A DNA stretch of 64,000 nt from Acidobacteriota bacterium (GTDB lineage Bacteria; Acidobacteriota; Thermoanaerobaculia; Multivoradales; Multivoraceae). Below, piece after piece: positions 17,301 to 23,951 of the stretch. Within the stretch, counting starts at the first letter, position 1. Each line of letters starts with the position of its first letter. The notes under the pieces are model-generated. The model did no database searches and had not been told where the DNA came from. It was given only the letters and a program-made list of their open reading frames with translations. The position numbers and the translations under genes are program-made. The stretch is taken from the NCBI GenBank assembly GCA_029263415.1, contig JAJCXN010000046.1:1-64000 (forward strand), written 5' to 3'.

Positions 17301-18715
17301 TAGTGCTTGAGCATCTCCCGCTTCGAGGACTTGGCGGCCTTCGACATCTCGTCTTCGAAGTTGGCGGCGATGTTCTCGACCAGCTGCTTGTACCGATCCT
17401 CACCGAGCTCGTCACTAATGGCATCGCGACGCGGCCCGATCAGTTCGAAGAAGGCATCCTCAGTCGGGGTGACCTCGAGCCCGCGGTTGGCGAGGTCTTG
17501 GAGTTCGGCAATGCGGACGGCGAGGCGATCGATCGCGGCACCTTGAGCCGTCAGACGCTGGACCTCATTGGCGAGAGCGGCGACGGTTGTAGTCGCACCC
17601 GAAGCGTTCTTCTTGAGATCGTCGGCACCATCGGCCTGGTCGGTGAAAATGTCGACAAGCTTCCTTGAGCGCCACGACTCGAGTTCCCCTCGCCAGTCCT
17701 GCATCTTCTCCTTAGCGGTCTCGGCCAGATCGGACGACTCCTCGATACCCTCGGCGAGCTTTTTGAAGCTTGGAACCACTCGACCAAGAACACCGAGCAC
17801 CGAGGCGGTCCCGCTAGTAACGGACGCATAGATACCGGTCGTGATCTCGCCGAAACGGAGGGCGGCGCCGCCCATGATGCCGAAGCCCTCGGAGAATCCA
17901 GCCTGGATCTTGTCCTGGTGCTTCAGCAGGAACGTCAGCGCCTCGCTCACCTCGGTGAGGACGCCCTTGACGACGTCGTCGAAGCCAGCCTCGTAGATGC
18001 CCGAGACCATCTGCGCGTACTGGTCCTTGATCGTTGAGGTCAGACCAACGACGGTCTTCGACTGCAGCTCCATGCCGCCGGAAAAGTTCGTTTCGCCCAG
18101 GCTCGTCAGGTACTCGACGATCTCATCCGAATTGCGCCCGACCTCGGTCTTCATTCCCTTGAAAGTGAATGTGACCTTGTCCTTCTCCTGACTGGCCAAG
18201 ATGCCGAACGACTTGAGGGCATCCATCTCGCCCACGGTGGCCGAAGACACTGCCGAGGCGTAGTCTTCGAGCGATCGACCGTTCGCGGCGGCGGTATCGC
18301 CAAAGGCTTGCAGGCGCTGCTCGGTGGCCTCGATGCCGACGTTCTGCAGGCGGATGTACGCGTTGGTAACGCCCTCGAGCTGGAAGGGGGTGGAAGCGGA
18401 AAAGTCGGCGAGTTGTTTGAAGCGAGCGTTGGCCTTCGCCTGGCTCCCTTCGACCGTCTCGAGGCGAGCCTTCAAGACTTCGGTAGCGGTACCGTACTCA
18501 AGGAGTTCCGAGACGATCCCAGAAACGGCGCGCTTCGCGATCAACGCCCCGCCGATCACACCAGCGGCGCCAAGACCCGCCATGCCGGCCTTGACCAGGT
18601 CCACGCCCTGGGCGGCCTTCCCCGCAGCACCGCCGAGCTCGCCGATGTCGCGCTTGGCGCGTTTCGACCCTGATGTCTTGATCAGGATCGAGATTGTGTA
18701 TCGGCGGGTGGCCAT
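14306..18715 (-). CDS. Tail tape measure protein
   Basis: 1469 aa, the largest protein in the window. The N-terminal 250 residues match the tape-measure pattern: KRAKRDIGELGGAAG, a hydrophobic helix (AGMAGLGAAGVIGGALI) and FKQLADFSASTPFQLEG, common in siphophage tape measures. The remainder is long helical/coiled-coil sequence with glycine-rich breaks (a GGG-rich patch at residues 540-580 and a poly-G patch near 1230). A 78-residue segment is duplicated in tandem (about 1068-1215). It follows the G/GT chaperone genes and precedes the tail-tip genes. If the usual length rule of about 1.5 angstrom per residue holds, the tail would be roughly 200 nm long. Confidence 0.9.
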   Translation of the reverse strand: MATRRYTISILIKTSGSKRAKRDIGELGGAAGKAAQGVDLVKAGMAGLGAAGVIGGALIAKRAVSGIVSELLEYGTATEVLKARLETVEGSQAKANARFKQLADFSASTPFQLEGVTNAYIRLQNVGIEATEQRLQAFGDTAAANGRSLEDYASAVSSATVGEMDALKSFGILASQEKDKVTFTFKGMKTEVGRNSDEIVEYLTSLGETNFSGGMELQSKTVVGLTSTIKDQYAQMVSGIYEAGFDDVVKGVLTEVSEALTFLLKHQDKIQAGFSEGFGIMGGAALRFGEITTGIYASVTSGTASVLGVLGRVVPSFKKLAEGIEESSDLAETAKEKMQDWRGELESWRSRKLVDIFTDQADGADDLKKNASGATTTVAALANEVQRLTAQGAAIDRLAVRIAELQDLANRGLEVTPTEDAFFELIGPRRDAISDELGEDRYKQLVENIAANFEDEMSKAAKSSKREMLKHYTKGAQEIGDITERELEDAVDRSADHWESAWGGVVRSLSGLIDNMLAAASEEVQLLAGVISGVAQGYADYKEGGGTGGFSDFFSQGSGGGGYGDVVSAVGGYYINDTFAGGGQGKYGGELSGTYSQEGQQIGGAFGGVWGFYGAAIGAFIKKGADEATARLAGLGTDEFFSEVSADTPGLEQTISALTATISETFGNAVRAAGGKVLSSPEIGLTIRDDLITVMVNGAEYQAASIQDAVYFALVTAFNESEISGVAPEVLQAMTSNLRRTADEWVQDVQMTQAIIDYNLGQTTIAARDTGSGLDQMRERLVALGVDMGEFNMFAAAEWQNMRDSILGTEESFEEKIKRQQEEFNAERARQYEAYEEELAALVEQLVEAVGTDELKSMFADAGVQFGEVTSLASEDLLRLAGAVTTFGGISGATAEEVQAKIDALRGALESLPDAISDEEVDAAIDGRGGARRGGGRNIREEIAEWREAVSRLGEDLGPVSSQLEQIADSYNAEIERGLRLKQSIDDLVAARDAELERVRDDSWGDFVKDWIVWTHSLGPYEQQRIAAGEEADRMRERLRDLGAAGAVAADVMEDLLQTAGEEAWRHANAWVQDFTNGFLLQIYGYLGDTEAAAELQWELSKAELEAKREQLRIALADGHLTQEAFDRISGLVDQVIAAGPAASGAYAAANDFMNSFLVQLYGYLGDSEAAAALQWEFTKAELEAKREQLKIALIAGHLTQEAYDRISDLVDQVIANGPPVVAPPLANDGGGGGGGGGPSGPSIADLARDYRRELERAASAGFGSLNELRARFQELFDERPYFVALDEWQESLDLAVDAFRERLLEPIRQLRDDILTDPNGGLSGRDQFDAARDAFQDIAARISAGDVSALEELPGIAAAYRNAGRDYIGNSALGPLEQQILALLDLAENLEIDAGVAGGQVFVNGVPPTGSGPLGSSAFDAGVSALQASYERVGNDNLAELRATRNEIRGLRDDLIDHFSDLTLERAS
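15060..15510 (-). repeat. Tandem 78-residue duplication within the tape measure
   Basis: Two copies of a 234-bp unit lie back to back (for example GATCACCTGG at 15071 and 15305). At the protein level they share YGYLGD(T/S)EAAA, KAELEAKREQL, GHLTQEA(F/Y)DRIS and LVDQVIA. Duplication of whole repeat units in tape measures changes tail length in known siphophages. Confidence 0.85.
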
Positions 18716-18722
18716 GGTCTCG

Positions 18723-19094
18723 TTACTTGGTCTTTCTTGACTCGGCTCTGATGGTCAACCGCTCGGCATCGATTGCCGAGATCAAGTCCTCATAGAGGGT
18801 GCGCTCGTCGGGGTCGTGGATCTGTTGGCGATCGAGAACTGCCTGGACCTCTCGGTAAAGGGTGCGACCCTCCGAATCACGCCCCAACTTCGAGTGCCAC
18901 ATGTAGGCGAACATCGCCTGAGCGGTCTGGGGCGGTGGTGGGTCTAGATCCAGGAGGCCTGCGTCGATCTCATCGCGGGTGAGATGTGGCTGCTCCCTTC
19001 TCTTCTCCTCTGCCTGCTCGTCCAGTTCTTCGCGAACCGAGTCCCGCTCTAACTTGCTGGCGCGGGCGAATCTGAACCGGACGAGCTCTCGGAG
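18723..19094 (-). CDS. Tail assembly chaperone T extension (made by -1 frameshift)
   Basis: This open frame has no good start of its own until a late ATG at 18914. It is continuous from the slippery site at 19094-19100 to the stop at 18723, adding about 124 residues to the G protein after a -1 shift. The extension is charged and helical (RASKLERDSVREELDEQAEE, then a proline-rich patch PPPP, then KLGRDSEGRTLYREVQ). This reproduces lambda G/GT: the fusion recruits the tape measure during tail assembly. It is immediately upstream of the tape measure gene, as expected. Confidence 0.8.
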   Translation of the reverse strand, partial: LRELVRFRFARASKLERDSVREELDEQAEEKRREQPHLTRDEIDAGLLDLDPPPPQTAQAMFAYMWHSKLGRDSEGRTLYREVQAVLDRQQIHDPDERTLYEDLISAIDAERLTIRAESRKTK

Positions 19095-19678
19095 TTTTTT
19101 GCCACGGTCGCTCGCTCAAGTGCACGATGCATCTCCGTAATCTGAAGCTGTTGCAGCACGTGCTTGCTAAGGACGCTCCCGACTGTGCGACCGGCACCGT
19201 GAGTTCCGCTCGGGATCTTCGTGGCGTCGGTGAAGAGATTCCGCTTCTCCTCATCCGTGCACTTGACCTCTTCACCGTCCTCGTAGGTGTGGCCTTCCCA
19301 GCTCTGGACAAGTAGACACAGGCTCTGAAGCTCAAGCTCGGCCTCCTTCTCCGCGGCCTCGGCCTTTTGGTCGGTGCTGTAGCCCTCGAACTCGGCGATG
19401 ACCAGCGCGTTGATGTCAGGCACCTCGGGCGGTCCTGATGACTCGTCACTACCGGGACCCATGGTCAGCGCGTCGAGTTTGAGCTTCTGCTGCACCGACT
19501 GCATGATGCGCATCGACAGGATGCTTCCCGAAGCCGTCTGGACGAAGCGTTGATACTGCGGCGAGTTGAGCGGAAGACAATTGAGCACCAGCCCCACACC
19601 GAACGGGTCCTCGACTCGGACGAGACCGGTCGAGACACCCAATCGGGCCTGGAGCTTGGTTAGGCGGTTTTGATCCAT
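19049..19678 (-). CDS. Tail assembly chaperone G
   Basis: 209 aa between the tail tube genes and the tape measure, the universal place of the G chaperone in siphophages. It is largely helical and acidic, with a Glu/Ala-rich helix (AEAAEKEAELELQSLCLL, about 105-122) and a serine-rich tail. The frameshift site near its 3' end makes a longer G-T fusion in a fraction of translation events. The two products usually work in a fixed ratio, wrapping the tape measure before tail tube polymerisation. Confidence 0.75.
   Translation of the reverse strand: MDQNRLTKLQARLGVSTGLVRVEDPFGVGLVLNCLPLNSPQYQRFVQTASGSILSMRIMQSVQQKLKLDALTMGPGSDESSGPPEVPDINALVIAEFEGYSTDQKAEAAEKEAELELQSLCLLVQSWEGHTYEDGEEVKCTDEEKRNLFTDATKIPSGTHGAGRTVGSVLSKHVLQQLQITEMHRALERATVAKNSESSSGSDSPAPAS
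19094..19100 (-). promoter_or_regulatory. -1 programmed ribosomal frameshift site A_AAA_AAC
   Basis: In gene 19049-19678 the codons GCA AAA AAC give the canonical X_XXY_YYZ heptamer A AAA AAC in the correct phase for a -1 slip. The new frame is open down to 18723. It lies 15 codons before the G stop. Heptamers of this type act in phage tail chaperone genes. Confidence 0.85.
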
Positions 19679-19684
19679 GTCGCC

Positions 19685-20098
19685 CTACGGAGTCCAGGTC
19701 AGTGCGCCGCTCACCGTGAAGGTAAGTGACTTCTTGTGGACCTCGCCCACGCCCGACGCGGTCAAGCCGATCGCCGGAACGATGACCGAGAACGAGGCGG
19801 TGGGGTTGGAAGCGCTTTCAGCGGCGTTGCTCGCACGAACCTTGGCCGTCACCTTGGTTCCCTTGTTGGCGCGGAGATACGGATGGAGACCCGTGCTCAT
19901 GTCCTTGTTGAACACAGCACCGACGCTGCACTGATTCGTTTCGAGACCAGGCTCGAAGGTCGAAACCCCCGCGTCACCGAATGTGGTGGAGTTGGGGTTG
20001 TTGAGATCTGAGTTCAAGTCGCTCGACTCGATCTCGTCAGAATAGGGGGTCCCGTCCAGCTCAAAGTAGCCGTTCAGAATTACCAGTTTGTCTGCCAT
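19685..20098 (-). CDS. Tail tube-like protein 2
   Basis: 137 aa from the ATG at 20098 (MADKLVILNG); AGGAG nearby supports this start over the longer reading to 20143. The pattern is the simple tail-tube/Ig-like fold: a start strand, a TPYSDEIESSDLNSDL segment paralleling TPYANRVEVDPTLQT in the preceding gene, FEPGL paralleling FEAGL, then alternating strands ending LTFTVSGALTWT. The two neighbours thus look like diverged tandem paralogues. One probably forms the tube and the other decorates or terminates it. Confidence 0.6.
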   Translation of the reverse strand: MADKLVILNGYFELDGTPYSDEIESSDLNSDLNNPNSTTFGDAGVSTFEPGLETNQCSVGAVFNKDMSTGLHPYLRANKGTKVTAKVRASNAAESASNPTASFSVIVPAIGLTASGVGEVHKKSLTFTVSGALTWTP

Positions 20099-20109
20099 TT
20101 TTCGTACTC

Positions 20110-20832
20110 CTAGACGATGGCTGCGGCGAGGGTGAGTCCCCAATCGCCACCGCCGGTTACGGTGTAGTCATTGCGCCAGCGCGTATCGGTGATTGGCCCC
20201 GGAACGCGCTGAATCTCAAAGGTCGGTGCGGCGGCTGCTGCAACCTGAGCAAAGGTCGCTCGAGCGATCGGTGATGGGAAGCCAGCTTCATCGCTCTGGA
20301 CCACCACATCGAGAGTGCCCGCCGTACCGCCGTGCACGGCCTGGACAAGCAGCAGCTCCTCACCTTCAGCGATGGCAGGAAGCACAATCTCTGAACTCTG
20401 GCCGCTTGCATTGAGGGCGGCGTTGCGATCAATCAGGTTGCCCCAACCGCTTCGGCGCTTTGCCATCCCTTCGACCTTGAAGCCCCATAGATCACCGAGT
20501 TTGATGACCTGGCCAAACTTGCTCTTGGTGGCGTCGATGACAAGAGCCAGCGCGCCGGGTGCTGCCGGGCGCCCGTCGGCAATGATCAATGGAGCGGCCG
20601 TCAGAGTGCGCAAGAACGAGTGCGGGTCTGCTGTGGCCGCCTCGAAGAATCCATCAGCGGAGTACTTCCAATCCAACAGGCCGGCTTCGAACTGATGGGC
20701 CTCGTCGTCAAGGGTCGTGCTGTCGGGTGTCTGCAGAGTCGGGTCCACTTCCACACGGTTCGCGTACGGAGTCAGATCCAGACCACCCAGAACCACGGTT
20801 AGGTTCTTCTTGTGGATGCGTTTATCGGCCAC
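20110..20832 (-). CDS. Tail tube-like protein 1 (major tail protein candidate)
   Basis: 240 aa. N-terminal half: strand LTVVLGGLDLTPYANRVEVD, then TTLDDEAHQFEAGLLDW, as in siphophage tail tube proteins with a beta-sandwich core. C-terminal half: a second beta-rich region (LVQAVHGGTAGTLDVVVQ) that reads like an Ig-type decoration. It begins MADK like its neighbour. Order relative to the neck genes (upstream) and chaperones (downstream) fits a major tail protein; which of the two neighbours is the main tube subunit cannot be decided here. Confidence 0.6.
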   Translation of the reverse strand: MADKRIHKKNLTVVLGGLDLTPYANRVEVDPTLQTPDSTTLDDEAHQFEAGLLDWKYSADGFFEAATADPHSFLRTLTAAPLIIADGRPAAPGALALVIDATKSKFGQVIKLGDLWGFKVEGMAKRRSGWGNLIDRNAALNASGQSSEIVLPAIAEGEELLLVQAVHGGTAGTLDVVVQSDEAGFPSPIARATFAQVAAAAAPTFEIQRVPGPITDTRWRNDYTVTGGGDWGLTLAAAIV

Positions 20833-21031
20833 GCTCGCCTCCCTTCGGCTTGGTGCGTGCCGGACGCTGAGGCTTCATCGCACCGGTACCTTCGGCGAAC
20901 CCGTCATCTACGAGCTGCTGCGCCCGCTTGATGTCGACACAAGAACCCTCGTTCTTCGTGCCGGGAACGAGCACGGTGACGGACGCGTCCTTCTTGAAGC
21001 GCCCCCATTTCTTAAGCATCTTCAGTTTCAT
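20822..21031 (-). CDS. Small basic phage protein in the neck-tail junction
   Basis: 69 aa, strongly basic, with a beta-like centre (ASVTVLVPGTKNEGSCVDI) and a helix (KRAQQLVDDGFAEG), ending in a lysine/arginine/proline-rich tail. It overlaps the upstream gene by 4 nt (ATGA) and the downstream one by 11 nt, so it is part of the coupled operon. Its size and pattern resemble the small protein at 23181-23375, which also has a VTVAT-like strand, a helix and a basic tail. Role unknown. Confidence 0.5.
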   Translation of the reverse strand: MKLKMLKKWGRFKKDASVTVLVPGTKNEGSCVDIKRAQQLVDDGFAEGTGAMKPQRPARTKPKGGERGR

Positions 21032-21441
21032 GCGGCCTCCTGGAAGCGCAGATAGGGAACTTTGAGTTCACGAACCGCGTGGGTTCCGAGCTCAGTCATC
21101 TCACCGACATCACCGGCCAAGAACGTCACTCCGGGCTCGTCCGCCGCAATGAAGATCGCCTCAAGATCTTCGATCCGCTCAGCCATCACGTACTGCCCAC
21201 CGTCGACGTCGACGGCGACCAAGAACGAGATATGACCGCGGTAGCACCTGGAACCGTCGAGGGTTGAGTTCTCACGGTCCCACTCCTCCGCCTCAAGTTC
21301 CCACTCAACGATCGATGCGGGGCTGTTGCGATCTCCGGACGCCGCCGGAAGCTTGACTTCGCGGTTGCCAGCGAAGATTGGGCATGCCGACCAGCCCTGC
21401 AGAAGGGTGGTAGTGACCACGAGTAGTTCGGTCATCTTCAT
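21028..21441 (-). CDS. Putative tail terminator protein
   Basis: 137 aa, alpha/beta. It starts with MKMTELLVVTTTLLQGW and contains RGHISFLVAVDVDGG and VPYLRFQEA. Position between the HK97 gp10-like protein and the tail tube genes is that of the tail terminator in HK97-type phages, which caps the tube and joins it to the head. Both flanking genes overlap by 4 nt. The assignment is by gene order and size. Confidence 0.5.
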   Translation of the reverse strand: MKMTELLVVTTTLLQGWSACPIFAGNREVKLPAASGDRNSPASIVEWELEAEEWDRENSTLDGSRCYRGHISFLVAVDVDGGQYVMAERIEDLEAIFIAADEPGVTFLAGDVGEMTELGTHAVRELKVPYLRFQEAA

Positions 21442-21818
21442 GACTTGAAGTACTTCCCAACTTCCTGTTTCTCGACACGTGCGAGCTCGCGACGGAAGTT
21501 GCGGCGAGCGCGCTGGACCACGTTCTTTGGAGTCTGCTCAGACCCGACGATTCGACCGCTCCGTACCGCTTCTCGGCGACCCGGAAGGACGATGGCGGGC
21601 ACGATGCTGGTACTCCCAACTATCCAGCCGTCCGCGGCTTTCTGCCGCTCGAGGGATGCACGTAGCCCACCTGTCAGCTTCGGCGAGTCCTTCTTCAGGC
21701 GCGGCAGGAAAACACGAGACGCACGATCAGTCACTACGTTCTGAGCTGCATCCGTTACCTTGTCGCCAAACGCTGTGACCGCTGGAGCGAAGGCAGCTAG
21801 CGAAGTTGCCTTGCTCAT
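21438..21818 (-). CDS. HK97 gp10-like head-tail joining protein
   Basis: 126 aa. A long N-terminal helix is followed by SPKLTGGLRASLERQ and VGSTSIVPAIV, then a basic helix near the end (RARRNFRRELARVEK). The motif of tolerance to (S/T)-G-x-L-(R/K)-x-S followed by a strand pair is typical of the gp10/HK97 putative tail-component family. It overlaps neighbours by 4 nt on both sides. Confidence 0.6.
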   Translation of the reverse strand: MSKATSLAAFAPAVTAFGDKVTDAAQNVVTDRASRVFLPRLKKDSPKLTGGLRASLERQKAADGWIVGSTSIVPAIVLPGRREAVRSGRIVGSEQTPKNVVQRARRNFRRELARVEKQEVGKYFKS

Positions 21819-22393
21819 GCCGCCTCCCCGAGATGTACTGTCGCCGCCAAACGCCGACTACCGGGTGCAAGGTCAAAGACTTGAGCGACGCGCTCATCCT
21901 CGTAGCCAGATTCACGGTAGGTGTCGCCAGCCCGGGGGCTAAAGAGCTGGTCATCAGCAGCGGCTAGGTGCACAACCGCTCGATCGACAACGCTGTCGCC
22001 TCGGCGGTCGGTGGTGGACACATCACGCTGCCGGTAGAACGTAGCAACGATCTCGGTGGGAACTGTCACTCCAGCGCCTGCGCCGGAGGCCTTGGTCGCG
22101 AGCGGCGCGATCGGAAGGACAACGGTGCCACCACTCACATCGGCGGCTTCCGTGGTTAAGTACGCCTGTGGGTCCCCATCGATCGCAACCGGGAACCCAG
22201 CGGCGAGGCTGCCACCGAGACCAGGCGCGGAAATGCTGATCTGAACGTCGTTCAGCGCGACTGGAGCAGCAAGCACAAGACTCGGGGCCCCGGCCATTGC
22301 GGTGAGGTTGTTTAGGCGCGCGAGAGTGGCCTTGCCACCTCCCCCAAAGCGACGGATCAACCGACTGATGCGTTTGGCCTGATACCTGGTCAT
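21815..22393 (-). CDS. Neck/minor structural protein, beta-rich
   Basis: 192 aa: a basic N-terminal stretch (YQAKRISRLIRRFGGG), then alternating strands with alanine/glycine/threonine turns. It lies between the connector 22390-23184 and the gp10-like protein, with 4-nt overlaps on each side. In HK97-like operons this slot holds a head-tail stopper or adaptor, often near 110 aa; the extra length here looks like an inserted beta-domain (about 50-140). No exact family recognised. Confidence 0.5.
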   Translation of the reverse strand: MTRYQAKRISRLIRRFGGGGKATLARLNNLTAMAGAPSLVLAAPVALNDVQISISAPGLGGSLAAGFPVAIDGDPQAYLTTEAADVSGGTVVLPIAPLATKASGAGAGVTVPTEIVATFYRQRDVSTTDRRGDSVVDRAVVHLAAADDQLFSPRAGDTYRESGYEDERVAQVFDLAPGSRRLAATVHLGEAA

Positions 22394-23184
22394 CGCCGGT
22401 ACCCAGCTACAACTTCACGCGCGATCATCGGAACCGCAGATTCAGCGACTCGCGCATACTGCTCGGAGAAGGCACCAGACCGGAAAGACATCAAGCCTTC
22501 GGGCCGATCCTCATCCCACTCACGAACAGTCAAGTACGCAGCAGCGCGGAGAACGTCCGGCAGCTCTTCGACCTCATAGCCCTTCCAACGCAGGGCTCCG
22601 TTGCCAGCGACCTCTTCGCCAGGCGTGCTGGGCCACGTGGGTTCAGTAGACGCGGAGCTGGTTCCTGCGACGGTACAGAGGAAGAGCAGCGGCGACACGG
22701 AGGGGTCCAGAGGACGCAGCCAGTCACCAACCGCGTAGGCGGTCGATGCCCCCCATGCCCCCTTTGACTGATCCGGAACCACGAATCCGGCCCTACCCAT
22801 GCTCACACTAATCAGCGGCACACCGGCCGCGTCGTACTCATCCCCAGTCGGCCAACCGGCACTGCGAAACAACCGTCCCTCCGAGGGGTCAGCACATGTC
22901 CAGTCGGTCACGACTTCGCCGCGGATCGCCACAGTGATGCTTGTTGGGTCCACAGGGAACCGGGGCAGATAGAGCGTCTTGTTGTGAATGTCATCGCCAA
23001 CCGAGTGGACCTCGTAGCCCTGCAAGGCAGCAGGGCGACCGAGGATCTGATCCAAGCCACTTGCAGCAAGCACAGCAAGAGCACCGAGCTCCTCCGAGGT
23101 GGAGTCGGTGTCTTTCAGCCTGGACTCAATCTCTGCGACTGAAATCCAACTGGTAGCGGTGGCCTTCTGTGTAACCCGGATCAC
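22390..23184 (-). CDS. Head-tail connector protein with inserted carbohydrate-binding-like module
   Basis: 264 aa. The outer parts (about 15-130 and 205-264) look like gp6-type connectors: two helices at the start (SVAEIESRLKD, LAVLAASGLDQIL), YLPRFPVDPTSITVAI, and the closing ALR-AAYLTVREW helix. Between them lies a segment (about 138-205) with WGASTAYAVGDWLRP, LFLCTVAGTS, EPTWPSTPGE and GALRWK. That aromatic pattern resembles chitin/carbohydrate-binding modules often added to phage structural proteins. The inserted module would face outwards at the neck. The gene is coupled to its neighbours by ATGA overlaps. Confidence 0.6.
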   Translation of the reverse strand: MIRVTQKATATSWISVAEIESRLKDTDSTSEELGALAVLAASGLDQILGRPAALQGYEVHSVGDDIHNKTLYLPRFPVDPTSITVAIRGEVVTDWTCADPSEGRLFRSAGWPTGDEYDAAGVPLISVSMGRAGFVVPDQSKGAWGASTAYAVGDWLRPLDPSVSPLLFLCTVAGTSSASTEPTWPSTPGEEVAGNGALRWKGYEVEELPDVLRAAAYLTVREWDEDRPEGLMSFRSGAFSEQYARVAESAVPMIAREVVAGYRR

Positions 23185-23375
23185 TTGCGCGGACTACTCC
23201 TCTTCGAAGGCTTTGCAGCAACCTTCTTCTTCTTGGTGGGCCTGGGCTGCTCGAACTCGACCGCGTCACCACTCGCTACCAACGCCTTACCGAGCTTGGT
23301 CGCAACAGTGATCACATCGCCGGGACCGGCTGCCACTTCGGCGGTGGCGAAGGTTTGAATCAACTTCACTTGCAT
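23181..23375 (-). CDS. Small basic phage protein
   Basis: 64 aa from the ATG at 23375; the longer reading (to 23441) runs through a strong hairpin and is rejected. One beta-helix motif (GPGDVITVATKLGKALVASGDAVEFE) resembles small head-completion proteins. The tail is rich in lysine, proline and serine (KKKKVAAKP). It overlaps the connector start by 4 nt. Such genes commonly sit between the capsid and connector genes of HK97-like phages. Confidence 0.55.
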   Translation of the reverse strand: MQVKLIQTFATAEVAAGPGDVITVATKLGKALVASGDAVEFEQPRPTKKKKVAAKPSKRSSPRK

Positions 23376-23410
23376 AACTTTTGATGTCCTTTCTTGACTT
23401 AGAACGGAGC

Positions 23411-23446
23411 GGAGGTTGGCGACCGTGTGTCGAGTCACCAACCTCC
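23411..23446 (-). terminator. Inter-gene hairpin after the capsid/decoration genes
   Basis: GGAGGTTGG and CCAACCTCC form a perfect 9-bp stem, extendable by further pairs, in the 100-bp gap between genes 23478-23906 and 23181-23375. There is no strong U tract, so partial termination or mRNA processing is more likely than a full stop. Either would raise head proteins relative to tail proteins. Confidence 0.45.
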
Positions 23447-23477
23447 CTTTGGAGTCACCGGCCGCACCGCAGCGGCG

Positions 23478-23906
23478 CTAGGCCGCGCCGTCCTCTGCGG
23501 ACACCACCACCTTGGTGGTGCCTTCGGTCTGTGCATCGGCTGGGGGCTGCTGACGCAGGCCGTAGCGGTGCGACGTGGCACCGACGAGAGTGGTCGCTGA
23601 AGGCCGTCGAGCGACGAATCGGTGGTGCTTCCTGCCGGACGGAAACTTGTGGACGCACAAGCGGACGAGCGTTTCGCCCGCCGCTGCATCTACAGAGCTG
23701 CCTTCAAGATCAGTCATGTCCGACCCGTCGGGCTGGTCGCCTGTCTGACACTTGAGTCCGCCGGCAGCGGCCGTACCGAAGAGAGCGACGCACTCGGCGC
23801 CCTGGGCACCGTCGATGGCGATGACGTTGCCGTTGACATCGGAGGTGCCCGAAGCCGCGGCGGCGATCGCGTCATGGACCGCCGTCATGTTGCTGAGAAT
23901 CTGCAT
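23478..23906 (-). CDS. Putative head decoration or minor head protein
   Basis: 142 aa directly downstream of the major capsid gene. The pattern (NMTAVHDAIAAAASGTSDVN, then a strand-rich core with VALFGTAAAGGLKCQ and MTDLEGSS, then LVRLCVHKF and a basic stretch) resembles short beta-rich structural proteins often encoded after HK97-type capsids. It is not secreted and has no membrane segment. The decoration role is inferred from position. Confidence 0.5.
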   Translation of the reverse strand: MQILSNMTAVHDAIAAAASGTSDVNGNVIAIDGAQGAECVALFGTAAAGGLKCQTGDQPDGSDMTDLEGSSVDAAAGETLVRLCVHKFPSGRKHHRFVARRPSATTLVGATSHRYGLRQQPPADAQTEGTTKVVVSAEDGAA

Positions 23907-23951
23907 TTCATTTTTCCTCAGTGTGTTTGGAAGAGAAGGTCAGACGAGCGA

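Noticed and set aside
18970-19449. 159-codon minus frame overlapping the G chaperone
   Set aside because: Very Arg/Ser/Pro-rich, antiphase to G and T, and no start support; the G and T frames explain this region.
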